Counted from the stretch's first letter, positions 1 through 6,161 are shown. The stretch is 7,559 nucleotides of DNA from Rhodospirillaceae bacterium (GCA_003486725.1 DNGD01000239.1:1-7559), one strand, 5' to 3'. The notes: generated by a model not told the origin, from the letters alone. Made by a program: numbers and translations.

Positions 1-101
1 TGGCGGACGAGCTTTTCCAGCTCGGTCATCGCGTCCTCAAAGCTGAGTTTGGCGATGTCGGCGGGTAGGGGGAGCGCTTTAGGGTCAGGTTCCGTTGTCA
101 T
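1..101 (-). CDS. xseB: Exodeoxyribonuclease VII small subunit, N-terminal part (partial)
   Basis: Read on the minus strand, an ATG at 101-99 opens a frame that runs off the window without a stop, giving 33 codons. After a short acidic/proline-rich lead comes LSFEDAMTELEKLVR. This matches the N-terminal helix of XseB proteins, typically L-SFEEAL-ELE-IV. XseB is a helical protein of about 80 residues. Several copies bind the large subunit XseA to form exonuclease VII, which degrades single-stranded DNA to acid-soluble oligonucleotides in the cytoplasm. The start fits, because family members also have a short variable lead before the SFE motif. The gene is divergent from the metallopeptidase, and the 96 bases between them must hold both start regions. 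Only about 40 percent of the usual length is visible, so the call rests on one motif. Confidence 0.75.
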   Translation of the reverse strand, partial: MTTEPDPKALPLPADIAKLSFEDAMTELEKLVR

Positions 102-149
102 GGGCGCGACTTTACGGATTTAGCCGCAAAAGCACAAGGGGGGGATTGT

Positions 150-184
150 GGGGGAAGAGGCTTGCGCTTTTGCGCCCTTCCCCC
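150..184. other. Nested hairpin in the 5' region of the metallopeptidase gene
   Basis: GGGGGAAG (150-157) is the exact reverse complement of CTTCCCCC (177-184). Inside it, GCGC (164-167) pairs with GCGC (172-175) around a TTTT loop. The structure ends 13 bases before the ATG at 198, which has no visible Shine-Dalgarno sequence. It may affect translation or mark the boundary with divergent xseB. There is no T-run, so it is not a standard terminator. The function is inferred only. Confidence 0.3.
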
Positions 185-197
185 TACCTTTTCCCGC

Positions 198-869
198 ATG
201 AATCCAGAGACCACCATTGTCCGCAGCAAAAAACGCCGCCGCTCCGTCGCGCTGACGGTCGAGCCGGACGGCAGTGTGCGCGTTCTGGCCCCCATGCGCA
301 CAAGCCTGTCATGGATACAGGATTTTATCGCGGGCAAGGCCGACTGGATCGCGCGCAGGCGCAGCCAGCACGCGCAAGAAACCCGCCGCAAGGAGCCCCC
401 ACGCGATGGCGCAACGGTTCCGTTTCAGGGCGTCCCGCACACGCTGTGCATCAACCGCGAGGCGGAGACGCAGCCTTGCATCGCGCTGACGATTCCCGAC
501 GGGTTAAGCGAGGCCGCGCTGCCCGCCGAGATCCAGACCGAGCTGACCCTGTGGTACAAGAAACAGGCGCGGCGCGTGTTTGCGCAGCGGGTGGCGCACT
601 GGGCCGCAGTCATGGAGGTGCGCCCCGCCCGTCTGGTCGTGTCCGCACCCGAAAGGCGCTGGGGCAGCTGCAGTGCCAAGAACGACATTCGCCTCAACTG
701 GCGGCTCATCAAGGCCGCGCCGGAATTGCTGGATTACGTGATCGTGCACGAGCTGTCGCACATTCCCCACAAGAACCATGGCAAACGCTTTTGGCGGATG
801 GTCGAGAAATATATCCCCGATGCCAAGACCCTTCGCCGCGAATTAAGGGGTTTTGAAAAGCTGGATTAA
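198..869 (+). CDS. YgjP/SprT-like zinc metallopeptidase (DUF45 / M48 family)
   Basis: This 223-residue protein belongs to the YgjP-like (DUF45) metallopeptidase family. It contains the zinc-site motif HELSH at residues 184-188, with E185 as the presumed general base. It is followed by H191 and by NHGKRFW (193-199), where H194 is the probable third metal ligand. Upstream is the family signature RWGSC (154-158) and then NWRLIKAAPELLDYVIVHE, which are typical of these proteins. The first 40 or so residues form the usual N-terminal beta part with a basic stretch (SKKRRRSV). There is no signal peptide, so it should be cytoplasmic. Physiological substrates are not well defined for the family. I chose ATG 198 because family members begin shortly before the R-K-R-R-S-V strand. 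A TTG at 162 is in frame and has purine-rich sequence next to it, but the spacing is too short and the extra residues look like noise. No Shine-Dalgarno precedes 198. Confidence 0.88.
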   Translation: MNPETTIVRSKKRRRSVALTVEPDGSVRVLAPMRTSLSWIQDFIAGKADWIARRRSQHAQETRRKEPPRDGATVPFQGVPHTLCINREAETQPCIALTIPDGLSEAALPAEIQTELTLWYKKQARRVFAQRVAHWAAVMEVRPARLVVSAPERRWGSCSAKNDIRLNWRLIKAAPELLDYVIVHELSHIPHKNHGKRFWRMVEKYIPDAKTLRRELRGFEKLD

Positions 870-934
870 ACGTGTTTTCGCTGTTCCCTTTTCGTCACCA
901 GCTGGTCAACAGACAATCCAGCGCTTTCCCTCCA

Positions 935-979
935 GTCTTCCCGCACAAGCGTCACTCCGTGACGCTTGTGCGGGATCCA
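935..979 (-). repeat. Palindromic repeat, copy 0 (long perfect hairpin)
   Basis: A 17-bp perfect stem (939-955 with 959-975) closes a TCC loop. It is bracketed by GTCTTCCCGC on the left and GCGGGATCCA on the right. These ends match the ends of the repeat at 6212-6244 (GTCATCCCGC and GCGGGATCCA), so I read it as a family member with a different, longer hairpin core. No T-run follows, so it is probably not an intrinsic terminator of the metallopeptidase gene, although it could stabilise the mRNA 3' end. Confidence 0.6.
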
Positions 980-1030
980 TTTTCGCTATCCACAAGAAAC
1001 GTCATGGGTCATTTTTCGCGTCGAACCAGT

Positions 1031-1085
1031 CTGGATCCCACCCCGGAGCCTGCCCCGCACTTGATGCGGGGGCGGGATGACGATG
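1031..1085 (+). repeat. Palindromic repeat, copy 1
   Basis: The head CTGGATCCC (1031-1039) and tail GGCGGGATGACGATG (1071-1085) are the same as those of the repeat at 6587-6619. The core differs and holds its own hairpin: CCCCGCA, loop CTTGA, TGCGGGG. It is inverted relative to copy 0, and the two are separated by 51 bases without a gene. Together they have the layout of a paired-palindrome unit. Confidence 0.65.
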
Positions 1086-1105
1086 GGAACGAGGTGACGA
1101 AAAGG

Positions 1106-1120
1106 GGCGGGGTGACGATG
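1106..1120 (+). repeat. Partial repeat tail
   Basis: GGCGGGGTGACGATG matches the tail of copy 1 (1071-1085) at 14 of 15 positions in the same orientation, 35 bases downstream. No head or hairpin core accompanies it, so it looks like a remnant. Confidence 0.4.
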
Positions 1121-1442
1121 AAAGTAAAAGGCGCGCAAAAGGGGAAAATCACCCCCAAAACGCCCCCTCAAAATGGCCAGAAAAAAGCGTTTAGAATCAA
1201 TGATCCTTTGAAATTTGGAGCCCGTACGTGCGATTCATGCCTACTGAGAGACGCTTTCTGACTCTGTTTTCACACTTTAACCATATAAGTCTATGAAATA
1301 TAACGATAGTTAACAAATGCGCTCCCCTATATAACGCATTGAAAACATATACTTTTTTGACTCGCCTTTTTCAGGAAGCTAAATTTGGTGAAGTTTCAGC
1401 GCCGAGCCCCGAAAGTAAACGCAGCCTTAATAGTTGCGTTAA
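1121..1442. other. AT-rich intergenic stretch without a recognisable gene
   Basis: Base composition drops clearly here compared with the flanking core genes. I see no convincing coding frame. There is a possible sigma-70 pair at 1357-1362 (TTGACT) and 1380-1385 (TAAATT), spaced 17. A small hairpin pairs AACGCA (1418-1423) with TGCGTT (1435-1440), just before the better promoter at 1443. That hairpin could be an operator-like dyad. A small RNA cannot be excluded by eye. Confidence 0.3.
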
Positions 1443-1471
1443 TTGTTTCATCACCCCTTTTCTGGTATGAT
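1443..1471 (+). promoter_or_regulatory. Sigma-70-type promoter with extended -10
   Basis: TTGTTT (1443-1448) and TATGAT (1466-1471) are spaced by 17 bases. TGG directly before the -10 gives an extended -10 (TGN) element, which offsets the weak -35. Transcription would start near 1478 and give a short leader containing the ribosome-binding site AAGGGGAGGA (1485-1494) of the gene at 1502. Confidence 0.55.
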
Positions 1472-1501
1472 ACCGGAACATATTAAGGGGAGGATTTGAA
1501 G

Positions 1502-2134
1502 ATGAGAAAAAGTGTTGATGATAATCCTGTCGCTAGCTCTTTTGCCGTCGTCAGCTCAATAACCGCGCCTGATGAGTCAAAGCATCTGATCCCTGTCGAG
1601 CAAGACAGGTTTCCCGCCGTTCCTTTACATACACGCATTGCACGTGGTGGCATAAAGTTTTTGAAATGGACTTCTTATGTTGCTCTTACCAGTGGAGCGG
1701 TGACCGCAGCCGCATATTTCACGACAGGTCACGCACTTCTGAAAAACTCTTTAAGCCCTGAAGGAGCTGTTATGGCGTCCAGCATTGGAGGCGTCATTGC
1801 CAGTGCGATGGAACAAGGCAAAACCAAAGATAATTACTTTGAAATAGATAACAACGGCAAAGCAATTGGCTGCTACGTACAGCCACCTATTCCCCCTAAC
1901 AATAAAGACTATACCGTTAGCTGTAACCAACCGAATGGTGACGACACTTTCAGACCGACAGAGAAAATTCCCGTCAGCTACCAGAGTTTTGATAAAGGGA
2001 TAGAGGGTATATATCCGGTGATGCCTGCGAAAGAGAAAATCATGAATGCGGCTCCAGACCGTCCCGTTGGAAAAACCCTGATAGACGAATTAAGGGTCGA
2101 GTTCGTTAGACTCAAATGGAAATTTGGTCTTTAA
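1502..2134 (+). CDS. Unrecognised protein with two hydrophobic segments
   Basis: I do not recognise this 210-residue protein. The ATG at 1502 is preferred over the TTG at 1496 because the strong ribosome-binding site AAGGGGAGGA (1485-1494) lies 7 bases from the ATG but only 1 from the TTG. Residues 1-50 are polar and likely disordered. A hydrophobic segment at about 53-75 (starting [10 protein letters not shown]) looks membrane-spanning. A second, glycine/alanine-rich one at about 86-103 ([15 protein letters not shown]) may be another helix or hairpin. The rest is polar and rich in P, N and D, with C124 and C141, and ends in a basic tail (RLKWKFGL). With no cleavable signal peptide it is probably an inner-membrane-anchored protein with a soluble C-terminal domain. 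It has its own promoter and terminator, so it is a monocistronic unit upstream of pgk. Its lower GC content than pgk suggests a recently acquired or lineage-specific gene. Confidence 0.75.
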   Translation: MRKSVDDNPVASSFAVVSSITAPDESKHLIPVEQDRFPAVPLHTRIARGGIKFLKWTSYVALTSGAVTAAAYFTTGHALLKNSLSPEGAVMASSIGGVIASAMEQGKTKDNYFEIDNNGKAIGCYVQPPIPPNNKDYTVSCNQPNGDDTFRPTEKIPVSYQSFDKGIEGIYPVMPAKEKIMNAAPDRPVGKTLIDELRVEFVRLKWKFGL

Positions 2135-2162
2135 TTAGTAGACCACATCATTTGTCTTTACT

Positions 2163-2202
2163 AAACTGGCTGGAGAGTCCCCTTTCTCCAGCCAGTTTTT
2201 TT
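2163..2202 (+). terminator. Intrinsic terminator of the 1502-2134 gene
   Basis: A 14-bp perfect stem (2163-2176 with 2185-2198; left arm AAACTGGCTGGAGA) has an 8-base loop and runs into seven T residues (2196-2202). It is a textbook rho-independent terminator 28 bases after the stop codon. It ends only 12 bases before the pgk start codon, which leaves no room for a separate pgk promoter downstream of it. Confidence 0.88.
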
Positions 2203-2214
2203 GTGGGTTACGTC

Positions 2215-3444
2215 ATGCCAAGTTTCCAGACGATCGATGATCTTTCTTGCAGCGGCAAGGTTGTGCTTGTCCGCGCCGATTTGAACGTGCCGATGCAAGG
2301 CAACCATGTGGGCGACACCACGCGCCTTGAACGCCTCGTACCCACGCTCACCGACCTTCAAAAAGCGGGCGCGAAGATTGTGTTGCTCTCTCACTTTGGC
2401 CGCCCCAAGGGCAAGCGCGATGAGCAATTCTCGCTACGCCCCGTCGCAGCCGCGCTGTCGAACGTGATCAAAGCCCCCGTCGCCTTTGCCGAGGATTGCA
2501 TCGGCGCCACAGCCGAAGCCGCCGTCGGCGCTTTGAAAAACGGCGATATCCTCGTTTTGGAAAACACGCGCTTTTACCCCGAAGAAGAAGCGAACGATCT
2601 GGAATTTGCCAAGAAGATAGCCGCGCTGGGTCAGATTTATATCAATGATGCGTTTTCGGCTGCCCACCGCGCACACGCCACAACCGAAGCGCTGGCCTCG
2701 CTTCTGCCCGCCGCCGCGGGGCGTTTGATGCAGGAAGAACTCTCGGCGCTCAGCAAAGCGTTGGAGCATCCCGAAAAACCGCTGGCCGCGCTGATCGGCG
2801 GCTCCAAGATTTCAACCAAGCTTGATCTGCTCAACAATCTGATCGCCAAGGTCGACCTTTTGGTGCTGGGTGGTGGCATGGCGAATACCTTTTTGGCCGC
2901 CAAGGGCGTGGCCATCGGCAAGTCGCTTTATGAACCCGACATGCTGGACACCGCCCGCGAGATTATGGACAAAGCCAAAGCGCGCGATTGTCATATCCTG
3001 CTGCCGACCGATGTGGTCGTGGCGGGCGAGATGAAAGAAGGTGCGCCGAACCAGACGGTTCCCGTGGCGACCGTTCCCGCGGATCAGATGATCTTTGATC
3101 TAGGCCCCGCGACGATCAATGAGATCAAAAGCAATCTGGAGCAATGCCGCACCGTGATCTGGAACGGGCCTTTGGGCGTTTTTGAAGTGCCGCCCTTTGA
3201 CACGGCCACCAACAAGGTCGCCATTTGCGTGGCCGATCTAACCAAACGCGGCAAGCTGCTCTCTGTGGCGGGCGGTGGAGACACCGTCGCGGCGCTGGCG
3301 AATGCGGGCGTCACACACGGCATCTCCTATCTGTCCACGGCTGGCGGCGCGTTCCTTGAATGGCTGGAAGGCAAAGAACTGCCGGGTGTTGCCGCGTTGG
3401 AAAAGGCCGTGCCAAAAGCGAAATTGGGTAAGGTAATCATGTAA
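2215..3444 (+). CDS. pgk: Phosphoglycerate kinase
   Basis: The 409-residue product is slightly longer than the usual 390-400. It is the cytoplasmic glycolytic enzyme that transfers the acyl phosphate of 1,3-bisphosphoglycerate to ADP, giving 3-phosphoglycerate and ATP, and runs in reverse in gluconeogenesis. N-domain substrate-site motifs are RADLNVP (20-26), SHFGRPKG (59-66), [14 protein letters not shown] (115-128) and [12 protein letters not shown] (144-155). C-domain nucleotide-site motifs are [12 protein letters not shown] (195-206), [10 protein letters not shown] (218-227), WNGPLGVFE (316-324) and GGGDT (353-357). The final [11 protein letters not shown] (374-384) is also standard. ATG 2215 is chosen because [23 protein letters not shown] aligns with family N-termini. 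The frame is open upstream to 2116, but that part crosses the terminator and looks non-coding. No strong Shine-Dalgarno is seen. Neighbouring glycolytic genes are absent from the window, and downstream it meets the PhzE-like gene head-on. Confidence 0.97.
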   Translation: MPSFQTIDDLSCSGKVVLVRADLNVPMQGNHVGDTTRLERLVPTLTDLQKAGAKIVLLSHFGRPKGKRDEQFSLRPVAAALSNVIKAPVAFAEDCIGATAEAAVGALKNGDILVLENTRFYPEEEANDLEFAKKIAALGQIYINDAFSAAHRAHATTEALASLLPAAAGRLMQEELSALSKALEHPEKPLAALIGGSKISTKLDLLNNLIAKVDLLVLGGGMANTFLAAKGVAIGKSLYEPDMLDTAREIMDKAKARDCHILLPTDVVVAGEMKEGAPNQTVPVATVPADQMIFDLGPATINEIKSNLEQCRTVIWNGPLGVFEVPPFDTATNKVAICVADLTKRGKLLSVAGGGDTVAALANAGVTHGISYLSTAGGAFLEWLEGKELPGVAALEKAVPKAKLGKVIM

Positions 3445-3451
3445 GAGGTTA

Positions 3452-3482
3452 GGGACTAGGGGGTGTCGTTATCCCTAGTCCC
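3452..3482. other. Hairpin between convergent genes
   Basis: GGGACTAGGG (3452-3461) pairs perfectly with CCCTAGTCCC (3473-3482) around an 11-base loop. It occupies most of the 44 bases between the stop codons of pgk and the PhzE-like gene. Neither strand has a T-run after the stem, so it is not a canonical terminator. It may act as a transcript 3'-end structure for both genes. Confidence 0.5.
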
Positions 3483-3488
3483 GAGTCC

Positions 3489-5360
3489 CTACTTCATCAG
3501 CCGCATAATCACATCGCGGATGATATGCACGCCATTCGTGGTGAGGATCGACTCCGGATGGAATTGTAACCCCAAGAAAGGCGCGTCCGCTTTCGTACTG
3601 CGCAGCGCATGGATCTCGCCCGTCGGCGCGTCAAAGCTGACCTCCACATCACGCGGCAGAGCGGCAGGATCCACCTTGCCCGCAAACGTGTTATAGAAAC
3701 CCACACGCTCCGGCTCGCCGAACAGATCGATCCGCTCCTGCGCACCTTGGAACGGCCTTTGCTTCTTCACAAGCGGCAATCCCAAAACGTTGCACAGAAT
3801 CTGATGACCAAGACACACACAGAAAAGCGGCTTCTTGGCGGCCAGAAAATCACGGCAGAGCACCGTGGCTTTAGCGATGCGGGCATCCGATAGATCGCGC
3901 GGATCGCCGGGGCCGGGGCCCAGCACGATCAAATCGGCGTCGTCGGTTGCGGCGTCATAATCCGCATTCGGCACGATCTTGGGGATCATACCCAAAGGGC
4001 GGATCATGTGCGCGAGCATGCGCGTAAAGTGGTCCTCGTTATCGATGATCGTAACCTTCTTGCCCATCAAGCGTGGGTCGGGATGACGCGCATCGCTTTG
4101 ATCCTCAATCCAGAAGCGCGAGAGCTTCGCGTTGCGCGAGGATAGTTTAATCATCATATCTTCATTATAGACTTGTCCGCCGAGACGATAAGTCGGGTCG
4201 TTCGCCCTCGCGCGGAAGCCTAGCGCCGCCAGCATGCCGCGCGCCTTCGCGGTTGTCTCGGCGGTTTCACTCTCAGGGTTGCTGTCACGGACAATCGTCG
4301 CGCCCGCACTGATGGAAAAAGCGCCATCCAGCGCGATTTCCGCCATACGGATCGTGATTGGCGAGTCCAGCGTGTCGCCGCTTGCATCACGCCCCAGTAA
4401 CGCCAGCGCGCTGCCGTAATAGCTGCGGCTGTTTTCGTTGTGGCGGTAATTGATGCGGCACGCGTTTTCAATCGGCGCTCCCACAACCGTCGTGGCAAAC
4501 ATGCTCTCGCGCAGCATATCGACGACGTCTTGGTCGGATTGCCCCACCAGCACATATTCCGTGTGGATCAGTTTGGACATTTCCTTGATCAGCGGCCCGA
4601 CGACTTGGCCGCCCGCGCTGCAAATCTCGGCCATCATCTTCAGCTCTTCATCCACGACCATCAGCAGTTCAAAGATTTCCTTTTGATCACCGAGGAACGC
4701 CTGCATCGCGGGCAGAGCCTCAGCGCGGTCATGCTCCATTTTGCGGAACGTGCCACTGATAGGATTCATCTTGACGTTGCCGCCTTGCACGGACAAATGA
4801 CGCTCCGGCGTCGCGCCGATAAAATAACGGTCACCCGTAAAGTACAGAAAAGTCCAATAGGTGCCGTATTCGTTTTCAAGCAGCTCGCTAAAAACGCTAA
4901 GCGCCTTGGCGCGGTCAAACGACGCGATGCGCCCCTTATAGGTGCGCGGCACCACAAAGCTGCACCCCTCGCCATTGCCGATCTCGTTCGTAATAATCCG
5001 CTGCACCATCGCGGCAAACCCGGCATCATCCGGCGTAAAGGCGCCCTCGCCGTCCATGGTCAGCGTTTCATTGGGCAGCAGCGCCAGCAGCTCATCCCGT
5101 GCGATGCTTTCCTGACTTTCAATCGTCATACACAGGATTTTTTCGTTATTGTGGCGCGCTTGAAAGCCAAGCTCCTCTACCTGACGAAAGGGAAGAATAC
5201 TCAACGTGTCGAATGTTTCTTGCGGTGCGGCTCCCGTGCGGCGCGGAATGTCGGCAAGCTTATCAAGCGCGGCAACGGAACCGGACAGGCACAGAACATT
5301 GTTTTCCGCTTGGCGGCGGATCAGGGCAAAAGGCTGGGTGGTGGTCAAAAGGTTGATCAT
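3489..5360 (-). CDS. PhzE-like chorismate-utilising synthase/glutamine amidotransferase fusion (anthranilate synthase family)
   Basis: This 623-residue protein fuses a chorismate-binding synthase (about 1-380) to a class I glutamine amidotransferase (about 433-623). The amidase domain shows GPGPGDP (481-487), the nucleophile C516 in CVCLGHQ, and the H601/E603 pair in FHPES. It would supply ammonia from glutamine to the synthase site. In the synthase part, NPISGT (199-204), MVVDEELKMMAEIC (234-247) and HTEY (266-269) match my memory of phenazine PhzE. Classical TrpE has an RND-containing segment where this protein has DEELKMM. In the amidase part, ERIDLFGEPERVGFYNTFA (542-560) is also PhzE-like. 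PhzE makes 2-amino-2-deoxyisochorismate from chorismate, whereas TrpE makes anthranilate. The length fits PhzE better than the roughly 720-residue TrpE(G) fusions of rhizobia. No phenazine gene is nearby, so the product could still be anthranilate. The start at 5360 follows a GAGAAAGAGAG ribosome-binding region, spacing 6. Confidence 0.9.
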   Translation of the reverse strand: MINLLTTTQPFALIRRQAENNVLCLSGSVAALDKLADIPRRTGAAPQETFDTLSILPFRQVEELGFQARHNNEKILCMTIESQESIARDELLALLPNETLTMDGEGAFTPDDAGFAAMVQRIITNEIGNGEGCSFVVPRTYKGRIASFDRAKALSVFSELLENEYGTYWTFLYFTGDRYFIGATPERHLSVQGGNVKMNPISGTFRKMEHDRAEALPAMQAFLGDQKEIFELLMVVDEELKMMAEICSAGGQVVGPLIKEMSKLIHTEYVLVGQSDQDVVDMLRESMFATTVVGAPIENACRINYRHNENSRSYYGSALALLGRDASGDTLDSPITIRMAEIALDGAFSISAGATIVRDSNPESETAETTAKARGMLAALGFRARANDPTYRLGGQVYNEDMMIKLSSRNAKLSRFWIEDQSDARHPDPRLMGKKVTIIDNEDHFTRMLAHMIRPLGMIPKIVPNADYDAATDDADLIVLGPGPGDPRDLSDARIAKATVLCRDFLAAKKPLFCVCLGHQILCNVLGLPLVKKQRPFQGAQERIDLFGEPERVGFYNTFAGKVDPAALPRDVEVSFDAPTGEIHALRSTKADAPFLGLQFHPESILTTNGVHIIRDVIMRLMK

Positions 5361-5365
5361 GGCGG

Positions 5366-5481
5366 ACTCTCTTTCTCAATTGGCATAAAGGGGGCGCAAA
5401 AAGCGCGCGCAAGGCATGCCCCAACGGGGCCGGACGATTAATCCTGCCGCCATCGCCCGTTTTGGGCTTGAGAGAGAGAGT
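5366..5481 (-). promoter_or_regulatory. Possible leader/ribosome-binding-site pairing element
   Basis: On the minus strand, ACTCTCTCTCTCAA (5481-5468), inside the leader ORF, is complementary at 13 of 14 positions to TTGAGAAAGAGAGT (5379-5366). The latter is the purine tract that serves as ribosome-binding site for the enzyme gene starting at 5360. Pairing would hide that site. A ribosome occupying or stalled on the leader ORF could keep it open. The complementarity is seen directly; the switch is inferred. Confidence 0.45.
5391..5430 (-). promoter_or_regulatory. Alternative GC hairpins in the leader (attenuator-like)
   Basis: On the minus strand GCCCC (5430-5426) pairs with GGGGC (5422-5418) around GTT. 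The same GGGGC can instead pair with GCCCC (5395-5391). A GCGC/GCGC stem with a TTTTT loop (5406-5394) lies within the longer alternative. Mutually exclusive stems after a leader ORF are typical of attenuators, but no strong T-run follows the last stem. Control of translation is therefore as likely as transcription termination. Confidence 0.4.
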
Positions 5482-5494
5482 TTGTGTTGTTCAC
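5438..5494 (-). CDS. Candidate leader peptide, 18 residues
   Basis: On the minus strand, GTG (5494-5492) is preceded by AAAGGA (5507-5502) at a 7-base spacing. It opens a short frame, MNNTNSLSQAQNGRWRQD, ending in TAA at 5440-5438, 77 bases before the enzyme gene. It has a good ribosome-binding site, a promoter just upstream, and alternative hairpins downstream, which is the arrangement of amino-acid biosynthetic leader peptides. It has one Trp codon (codon 15, TGG at 5452-5450). Classical trp leaders in rhizobia have several Trp codons in a row, so Trp sensing is plausible but weakly supported. Confidence 0.5.
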   Translation of the reverse strand: MNNTNSLSQAQNGRWRQD

Positions 5495-5515
5495 GATACA
5501 ATCCTTTGTTGACCT

Positions 5516-5544
5516 AGCATCCCAAATGCGCCCCGCTTCGTCAA
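5516..5544 (-). promoter_or_regulatory. Candidate promoter for the leader and PhzE-like gene
   Basis: TTGACG (5544-5539) is a strong -35 element. At a 17-base spacing comes GATGCT (5521-5516), a weak -10. The start would be near 5509, directly before the ribosome-binding site of the leader ORF. Confidence 0.4.
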
Positions 5545-5554
5545 GCATGCAAAT

Positions 5555-5575
5555 AAAGACCCCGCCAGCTTGCTC
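5555..5575 (+). repeat. Half copy of the repeated terminator
   Basis: AAAGACCCCGCCAGCTTGCTC matches the left arm and loop of the terminators at 6162 and 6668 at 19 of 21 positions. The right arm is missing, so no hairpin forms. It lies between divergent transcription units and looks like a decayed or recombined relic. Confidence 0.4.
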
Positions 5576-5619
5576 CTGCCCCCCTTCGCATTTACTCTTT
5601 CTTCATAAATCAACCCTAT

Positions 5620-5646
5620 TTGCGACACATTTGACCTGTATATAAA
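5620..5646 (+). promoter_or_regulatory. Candidate promoter of the exported-protein gene
   Basis: TTGCGA (5620-5625) and TATAAA (5641-5646) are spaced 15; shifting the -10 to ATAAAT gives 16. An alternative -35, TTGACC (5631-5636), has only weak -10 candidates at the right distance. The AT-rich tract 5639-5647 is the best -10 region upstream of the gene at 5690. Confidence 0.35.
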
Positions 5647-5689
5647 TCTTCATGGACGTCATGTATTCCATTTTCACGAAGGATTGTTG

Positions 5690-6160
5690 ATGAAGGCCAA
5701 GAAGATTCTCACATCGTTTATTTTAGCAAGCCTGGCAACGTTTGTTTTGCCTACCTCAACACATTATATCGGCTCTCGCTCTTTCGCTTCAACGGAACTT
5801 CCAGCCACTCTTCACATTCAGTCCACCAAAATTGACGGATCAACAGGCGTTTACAGAGTTGGTCCGAACAATCATGATGGCAAGGTTATCGCAACTGTAA
5901 CCGTTGATTGCGCTGGTCAGGATGGCTCCAAAAGCCCCCACGCCACTTATGAGGGTGTGGATCCAGCACCCCCGCACTTGAAGAATAGTTACGTTATTCT
6001 GCTTGTGAAGAAGGACAGCATACTCCAGAGCAGTCAAGCTGAAGCGTATGACCATTACTGCGATGCTGCTGGCGCTCCACTCCGCAAGGACCAGAGCCAG
6101 ATCAGGATGGATCTTATCCGGCAAACTTTCTTAAAAAATGACTCCATGATAAACGGGTAA
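5690..6160 (+). CDS. Small exported protein of unknown function
   Basis: I do not recognise this 156-residue protein. ATG 5690 is chosen because GAAGGA (5678-5683) lies 6 bases upstream; the in-frame TTG codons at 5684 and 5687 are too close to it. The N-terminus has the form of a Sec signal peptide: basic MKAKK, a hydrophobic core ILTSFILASLATFVL (6-20), and a likely cleavage after SFA (31-33). The mature part of about 123 residues has exactly two cysteines, C74 and C124, which could form a disulfide in the periplasm. It contains a probable beta-strand (GKVIATVTVDC) and a helical, charged C-terminus. There is no lipobox and no membrane anchor. It is divergent from the PhzE-like gene and closed by the terminator immediately after its stop codon, so it is a single-gene unit. 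Confidence 0.78.
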   Translation: MKAKKILTSFILASLATFVLPTSTHYIGSRSFASTELPATLHIQSTKIDGSTGVYRVGPNNHDGKVIATVTVDCAGQDGSKSPHATYEGVDPAPPHLKNSYVILLVKKDSILQSSQAEAYDHYCDAAGAPLRKDQSQIRMDLIRQTFLKNDSMING

Positions 6161-6161
6161 C

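Noticed and set aside
95..856. Open frame of 253 codons on the plus strand
   Set aside because: It overlaps the metallopeptidase in another frame. Only the 198-869 frame contains HELSH and RWGSC.
935..1120. CRISPR-like array from the repeats in this stretch
   Set aside because: The repeats are palindromes in alternating orientation with irregular spacing. There are no regular spacers and no cas genes.
872..1261. Open frame of 129 codons after the metallopeptidase
   Set aside because: It runs through the palindromic repeats and its product has no domain-like pattern. It also has no ribosome-binding site. Repeats of this kind often create open frames by chance.
3464..3480. Minus-strand TAGGGATAAC, resembling the first part of the I-SceI homing site
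   Set aside because: Only the first ten bases match and the sequence diverges after that. It is part of the hairpin between the convergent genes.
3489..5360. Classical alphaproteobacterial TrpE(G) anthranilate synthase
   Set aside because: The protein is about 100 residues shorter than that group and carries DEELKMM where TrpE has its RND-containing segment. Kept as an alternative function but not as the family call.
4440..5441. Long open frame (333 codons) on the plus strand
   Set aside because: It lies antisense to the well-supported PhzE-like gene, and its product looks like a reverse reading of GC-rich codons without family motifs.
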